From contig CAMLOF010000035.1 in assembly GCA_946481585.1 (NCBI GenBank), forward strand, positions 1 to 16,532: DNA of 16,532 nt, in the 5' to 3' direction. How positions within the stretch are numbered: the stretch's first letter is position 1; the number at the start of each line of letters is the position of its first letter. The notes under the pieces were generated by a model that did not search any database, was not told the DNA's origin, and saw nothing but the letters and a program-made list of their open reading frames with translations. The position numbers and the translations under genes were made by a program. Positions 13,631 to 16,532 of this stretch are shown in pieces. This DNA is from an uncultured Macromonas sp. (GTDB lineage Bacteria > Pseudomonadota > Gammaproteobacteria > Burkholderiales > Burkholderiaceae).

Positions 13631-14257
13631 TCAGGGCGCAGCGCCAAGGGACTTGAGTTGCGCGTGGATGCCGCCGGCCAATTGGCGGTAACCGTCCGCA
13701 TTGGGATGGATCTGGTCGGCCCGCAGACGGGCCTCGCTCAGTACCGACGAAAAAACCTCTGGCACCAGGGCAACGCCTTCCTCCTTGGCCAATTCCTCGT
13801 ACAGGGGCGCATCTGTCGGCTGGCGGGTCAAGGCGCTCATCAAGGACAGTTCGGGTACGGCCACCAATGCCACCTGGGCGCCCATTTGACGGACTGTTCG
13901 CACCATGTCCCTGAGGTCTTCCTTGACTGCATTGGCGGGGCGTCGGCGCAGGAAGTCGTTGCCGCCTATCTCGATGATGACGAGCGCCGGGCGATGTTCT
14001 GCCAGAAGGGGAGGCAGTCGATGGCGGCCGTTCTCGGCAGTGTCACCAGGAATGCCTGCGTTGATGACGCGCCAGCCCGTCAGGGTGGCCAGCAGCGTGG
14101 GCCAGTCCTGCCCCGCGCTGGCACCGGTTCCATGGGTAACGCTGTCGCCAAAGGCCAACACGGTTTGTCCAGCGGGAACCGCCAACAGGCGAGGTGCCCG
14201 TGTGCATCCTGCCAGCCAAAGGAGCGCAGGAGACATGAGCAGGGTTCTGCGTTGCAT
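13631..14257 (-). CDS. SGNH/GDSL esterase lipoprotein (TesA/arylesterase type)
   Basis: The 208-residue protein is an SGNH-fold esterase or lysophospholipase of the TesA family. A lipoprotein signal ends in LAGC, so Cys18 would be lipidated and the enzyme anchored in the cell envelope. The four SGNH blocks are intact: GDSVTHG with Ser39, NAGIPGDTAENG with Gly68, IEIGGND with Asn100, and DQIHPNADGY with Asp181 and His184 of the catalytic triad. Substrates in the family include thioesters, aryl esters and lysophospholipids; the sequence does not decide which. Start ATG 14257 has no good ribosome binding site; an in-frame ATG at 14236 would shorten the signal. The gene diverges from a small lipoprotein gene, and the cNMP-binding gene follows downstream. 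Confidence 0.92.
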   Translation of the reverse strand: MQRRTLLMSPALLWLAGCTRAPRLLAVPAGQTVLAFGDSVTHGTGASAGQDWPTLLATLTGWRVINAGIPGDTAENGRHRLPPLLAEHRPALVIIEIGGNDFLRRRPANAVKEDLRDMVRTVRQMGAQVALVAVPELSLMSALTRQPTDAPLYEELAKEEGVALVPEVFSSVLSEARLRADQIHPNADGYRQLAGGIHAQLKSLGAAP

Positions 14258-14277
14258 GATCGGTGTTGTTCTGATGT

Positions 14278-14305
14278 TTGAGACGGGCGCCCAACGCGCT
14301 ATGCT
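14278..14305 (+). promoter_or_regulatory. Candidate sigma-70 promoter of the small lipoprotein gene
   Basis: TTGAGA (14278-14283), 16 bases, then TATGCT (14300-14305), placing the transcription start about 20-25 bases before GTG 14335. Both hexamers are partial matches to the consensus. Confidence 0.4.
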
Positions 14306-14334
14306 GCGAGAACGATCTGCTTCAGGAGGTTCCC

Positions 14335-14556
14335 GTGCGATGTCGTTTTGCTGCGGCTGCGAGTTGCCTGGTGTGCACGGCGTCGTTGGTTGCCTGTGGC
14401 GTGGAAACCGCTGGCACAGCCGCCACGAGTGCAGCCATCAAGAAAAACGAGGTGGAGCAGGGGGTAGCGGCGAAAGAGCGCGCCAACGAGCAATTGCAGC
14501 AATCCCTGCAGTTGATGCAACAGCGCCAGCAACAGACGGAGGATGCGGGCCGTTGA
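14335..14556 (+). CDS. Small lipoprotein, function unknown
   Basis: The 73-residue protein starts at GTG 14335, preceded by AGGAGGT (14324-14330). A hydrophobic segment ends in a lipobox LVAC with Cys21 as the lipidated residue, followed by an Ala/Thr-rich stretch. The C-terminal half is a highly charged, Gln-rich helix (KKNEVEQGVAAKERANEQLQQ) likely to form a coiled coil. I do not recognise a family; small lipoproteins of this build are common in Comamonadaceae. It diverges from the esterase lipoprotein gene and converges with the 3-hydroxybutyryl-CoA dehydrogenase gene, 21 bases away. There is no hydrolase or transport motif. Confidence 0.75.
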   Translation: MRCRFAAAASCLVCTASLVACGVETAGTAATSAAIKKNEVEQGVAAKERANEQLQQSLQLMQQRQQQTEDAGR

Positions 14557-14577
14557 GCGCCGCACCCTGCCAAGGCA

Positions 14578-15429
14578 TCAGTAGCTGTAAACGCCGCGCC
14601 CGGTCTTGCGGCCCAGGAAGCCTGCCGCCACCATTTCCTTGAGCAACGGGCAGGGGCGGTACTTGCTGTCGTTGAACTCGGCGAAGTAAACGTTCATCAC
14701 CGCCAGGCACACGTCCAGCCCGATCATGTCGGCCAGCGCCAGCGGGCCGATGGGGTGGTTGCAGCCGAGTTTCATCCCGGCGTCGATGTCTTCCGGGGTG
14801 GCCAGGCCTTCGGCGAGCACGAAGAAGGCCTCGTTGATCATGGGCACCAGGATGCGGTTGACCACGAAGCCCGGTGCGTTCTTCACCGTGATCGGCGTCT
14901 TGCCCAGCGCCAGTGCCAGGTTGCGCACGGCCTCGTGGGTGGTGTCGCTCGTCTGCAGGCCGCGGATGATTTCCACCAGTGCCATCATGGGCACGGGGTT
15001 GAAGAAGTGCATGCCGATGAAACGGTCGGCGCGCGAGGTCACCGCGGCCAGCTGGGTGATGCTGATGGAGCTGGTATTGGTGGCCACCAGGGTCTCGGGG
15101 GGCAGCAGGCCGTCGAGCTGGCGCAGGATCTTGATCTTGAGTTCCAGGTTCTCAGTGGCGGCCTCGATCACCAGCTGGGCTACCTTCAGGTCGTCGTAGC
15201 TGGTGGAACCCTTGATGCGGGCCAGGGCAGCGTCCTTGTCGGCCTGGGTGATCTTTTCTTTCTTGATGAGGCGGTCCAGGCTGCCAGCCACGGTGGAAAG
15301 CCCTTTTTGCACGGCGGCGTCGCTGATGTCCACCATCACCACGTTGATGCCACTGACCGCGCAGGCCTGCGCGATGCCGTTGCCCATGGTGCCTGCGCCC
15401 ACGATGCCGACCGTCTGGATGTTGCTCAT
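14578..15429 (-). CDS. 3-hydroxybutyryl-CoA dehydrogenase
   Basis: The 283-residue cytoplasmic enzyme interconverts acetoacetyl-CoA and 3-hydroxybutyryl-CoA with NAD(P). The Rossmann domain opens with VGIVGAGTMGNGIA (residues 7-20, the GxGxxG loop). Catalytic residues by alignment from memory with clostridial Hbd are Ser120 (ATNTSS), His141 (GMHFFNPVP), Glu153 (LVEII) and Asn191 (FVVNRI). The C-terminal dimerisation domain contains LGCNHPIGPLALADMIGLD and ends in GRKTGRGVYSY. Length is typical of Hbd/PaaH enzymes. Start ATG 15429 has AGAGGA 7 bases upstream. The phasin gene upstream in the same direction makes a role in C4-CoA/PHB metabolism plausible, though a terminator separates the two. 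A role in phenylacetate or fatty acid degradation cannot be excluded. Confidence 0.95.
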   Translation of the reverse strand: MSNIQTVGIVGAGTMGNGIAQACAVSGINVVMVDISDAAVQKGLSTVAGSLDRLIKKEKITQADKDAALARIKGSTSYDDLKVAQLVIEAATENLELKIKILRQLDGLLPPETLVATNTSSISITQLAAVTSRADRFIGMHFFNPVPMMALVEIIRGLQTSDTTHEAVRNLALALGKTPITVKNAPGFVVNRILVPMINEAFFVLAEGLATPEDIDAGMKLGCNHPIGPLALADMIGLDVCLAVMNVYFAEFNDSKYRPCPLLKEMVAAGFLGRKTGRGVYSY

Positions 15430-15458
15430 GTCTCTGTCCTCTTGGGGGTTGTGTTCAC

Positions 15459-15469
15459 CGGAAATTATG
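15459..15469 (-). promoter_or_regulatory. Candidate -10 box of the 3-hydroxybutyryl-CoA dehydrogenase gene
   Basis: On the reverse strand CATAAT (15469-15464) is followed by TTCCG, about 35-40 bases before the ATG. The ten bases ATAATTTCCG are identical to those at the cytochrome c5 -10 box. No clear -35 is visible. Confidence 0.35.
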
Positions 15470-15544
15470 CGGGGAGCCGCGCTGACGGTTTGTCGCCAGG
15501 CTCACAGGTCGCTGGAGTCGGCAGCATCTGCACCGTTGCGGACA

Positions 15545-15577
15545 CAAAAAAGCCCCGGGCCGAGGCCACGGGGCTTT
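15545..15577 (-). terminator. Rho-independent terminator of the phasin gene
   Basis: On the reverse strand a stem AAAGCCCCG/CGGGGCTTT (15577-15569 with 15557-15549) encloses an 11-base loop containing a GGCC/GGCC-like inner pairing, and runs into TTTTTTG. It begins 20 bases after the phasin stop and separates it from the dehydrogenase gene. Confidence 0.9.
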
Positions 15578-15597
15578 GAGTCGCTTCAGCAGATCGC

Positions 15598-16149
15598 TCA
15601 GGCGGCGGTCTTGGCTGCCTTGACAGGCTTGGAAGCGCTCAGTGCGGACGATGTGACAGCATTGAAGTTGGCTTCGGCCAGGTCGGAGGCCTGTTTGACG
15701 GCCTTTTGCACCGACTCGATGGCGGCGGTGGCGGTGGACATGGCGTTCTTGACGGCGGCCACGGCAGACTCGGAACCCTGGGGAGCGTTCTTCACTGCGG
15801 TGTCCACAGCGGCAACGAATTGCTTCTGGGCGTCAGCAGCCTGGGCTTCAGCAACCTTGCTGATTTCGGTGCCCATGCCGGTGGCGATGTCGTACAGATG
15901 ACGGCTGTAGGAAGCAGCTTTCTCGGCCAGGGGCTGCAGCGCGCCGCTTTGCAGGGCGAGCAGTTCTTGAGCGTCTTTGACGTTCAACAGGGCTTGGGCG
16001 TGGTTGGCGCCTTCGGTGAGCGATGCCTTGGAGGCTTGCAGGTTCAGCTCGGTCAGCTTTTCTACGCTGGACAGGGCTTTGGTGCTCAGGTCGAACAGGG
16101 TGGCGACTTGGGCTTTCTGGGCGGCAACGATTTGCTCGATGGTCAACAT
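15598..16149 (-). CDS. phaP: Phasin family PHA-granule protein
   Basis: The 183-residue, almost entirely helical protein is a phasin, an amphipathic coat protein of polyhydroxyalkanoate granules. The N-terminal [38 protein letters not shown] (residues 1-38) is the characteristic phasin block. The middle ([34 protein letters not shown], about 63-96) also fits. The Ala/Lys-rich tail ends [10 protein letters not shown], as in many phasins. The start ATG 16149 has AAGGAG 8 bases upstream. A TTGCAT-N16-TATACT promoter and two matching palindromes lie upstream, consistent with PhaR-type control. The presence of a phasin implies that the organism makes PHA. Confidence 0.94.
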   Translation of the reverse strand: MLTIEQIVAAQKAQVATLFDLSTKALSSVEKLTELNLQASKASLTEGANHAQALLNVKDAQELLALQSGALQPLAEKAASYSRHLYDIATGMGTEISKVAEAQAADAQKQFVAAVDTAVKNAPQGSESAVAAVKNAMSTATAAIESVQKAVKQASDLAEANFNAVTSSALSASKPVKAAKTAA

Positions 16150-16241
16150 GGCGGTACTCCTTGAAGAGAGGTTGAAAAACAGGTTCCAGGTGGAACTGTG
16201 AAGCGCCGATGCGACAAAACCGTGTCAGTCCCTTCGGCTAA

Positions 16242-16256
16242 TGCTGCACTGCAACA
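16242..16256. promoter_or_regulatory. Palindrome, candidate PhaR operator (promoter-proximal)
   Basis: TGCTGC-ACT-GCAACA has arms related by symmetry with one mismatch and matches TGYTGC-N3-GCARCA. It lies at about the transcription start to +15 of the predicted phasin promoter. The second site has the same sequence pattern, centred 59 bases away. Confidence 0.6.
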
Positions 16257-16264
16257 TGGTTTGA

Positions 16265-16292
16265 AGTATAGGGTTAATCCCGAGGAATGCAA
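16265..16292 (-). promoter_or_regulatory. Candidate sigma-70 promoter of the phasin gene
   Basis: On the reverse strand TTGCAT (16292-16287), 16 bases, then TATACT (16270-16265). The predicted start near 16258 gives a leader of about 110 bases before ATG 16149. Palindromes lie on both sides of this promoter. Confidence 0.55.
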
Positions 16293-16295
16293 GTC

Positions 16296-16320
16296 TTTTT
16301 TGTTGCGGTGCAGCAAAAAA
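16296..16320. promoter_or_regulatory. Long palindrome, candidate PhaR operator (upstream)
   Basis: TTTTTTGTTGC-GGT-GCAGCAAAAAA is a 25-base palindrome with 11-base arms and a single mismatch. Its core TGTTGC-N3-GCAGCA (16301-16315) matches the promoter-proximal site read on the other strand. It lies just upstream of the predicted phasin -35 box. In the other direction it is about 90 bases before the CopD-like gene, which it could also affect. Confidence 0.6.
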
Positions 16321-16410
16321 GTGACAAGCGGTTACCAGGAATCCGGTGCGGCCGGGCTGGTACAGGGGCAAAAACTGCTATGGTGCGGCTTTTTCCGCAA
16401 GGGGTTGTCC

Positions 16411-16532
16411 GTGCTGTACGCCGCGCTCAAACTGGTTCATGTTCTCGCCATCCTCGTCTGGGTGGGCGGGATGGTGTTTGCCCACTTCTTCCTGCGCCCG
16501 GCCGTGGCCACGCTGGAGCCGCCCGTGCGCCT
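16411..16532 (+). CDS. CopD-like membrane protein, N-terminal fragment (cut by window end)
   Basis: The visible 40 residues run from GTG 16411 to the window end without a stop. They match the N-terminus of small CopD-domain proteins: LKLVHVLAILVWVGGMVFAHFFLRPAV, a first membrane helix with the conserved His14 and the WVGGM..AHF motif that may take part in haem or copper binding. AAGGGG lies 6 bases upstream of the GTG. CopD-domain proteins are linked to copper handling in some species, but many standalone members are uncharacterised. The rest of the gene lies beyond the window, so length and further histidines cannot be checked. Confidence 0.75.
   Translation, partial: MLYAALKLVHVLAILVWVGGMVFAHFFLRPAVATLEPPVR

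Noticed and set aside
13628..14281. Long open forward frame opposite the SGNH esterase
   Set aside because: The reverse-strand protein has all four SGNH blocks and a lipobox; the forward translation resembles nothing known.
14755..15901. Open forward frames opposite the dehydrogenase and phasin genes
   Set aside because: Both reverse genes are complete with family motifs and ribosome binding sites, so the forward frames are antisense shadows.

Overview
The window is a compact, GC-rich stretch of what looks like a chromosome of a betaproteobacterium of the order Burkholderiales, most likely family Comamonadaceae (Hydrogenophaga/Acidovorax-like; the genus is a guess). This rests on the FoF1 ATP synthase tail, a Burkholderiales-type DUF4148 protein, a PHA-granule phasin, a 3-hydroxybutyryl-CoA dehydrogenase, a membrane-anchored cytochrome c5 and the codon use. 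I see no insertion sequence, prophage, CRISPR array or other mobile element, and no gene gap longer than about 260 bases.

Layout: (1) 1-1150, the end of the atp operon (atpD tail, atpC) closed by a terminator. (2) 1191-3297, a forward three-gene cluster (NTF2/SnoaL-like protein, YheT-type alpha/beta hydrolase, DUF2946-type protein) ending at a bidirectional hairpin shared with a reverse cytochrome c5 gene. (3) 3992-4109, tRNA-Arg(CCG) with its own terminator. (4) 4137-5832, a LysR regulator divergent from an azoreductase. (5) 5834-6792, reverse SirB-like and DUF924 genes, overlapping by one base. (6) 6938-9018, an HPP-CBS membrane protein converging with and overlapping a pirin gene. (7) 9051-10679, a triple-repeat DUF4148 exported protein divergent from a second LysR regulator that is a close paralog of the first. 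(8) 10684-11502, a YjfB-like putative motility protein behind a near-consensus sigma-28 promoter, and a Gly-rich exported protein. (9) 11615-12978, a MASE2-GGDEF diguanylate cyclase translationally coupled to a 2[4Fe-4S] ferredoxin. (10) 12994-14556, a cNMP-binding protein lacking a DNA-binding domain, an SGNH esterase lipoprotein and a small lipoprotein. (11) 14578-16149, 3-hydroxybutyryl-CoA dehydrogenase and a phasin, followed by a CopD-like gene cut by the window end.

Most genes are housekeeping or widely distributed. The strongest unexplained structure is non-coding. The two LysR paralogs, 4.7 kb apart and on opposite strands, keep an ungapped regulatory block of about 105 bp: an AACTTTAAAGTT-type box, an identical GATAAACA, and a 6-3-6 dyad exactly 35 bases before each ATG. 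The dyad arms differ between the copies in a compensated way, which suggests twin operators that have diverged in specificity. Two matching TGYTGC-N3-GCARCA palindromes flank the phasin promoter and look like PhaR operators. The sigma-28 promoter ties the YjfB-like gene to the flagellar regulon. The diguanylate cyclase-ferredoxin coupling hints at a redox input to c-di-GMP signalling, but that is inference.
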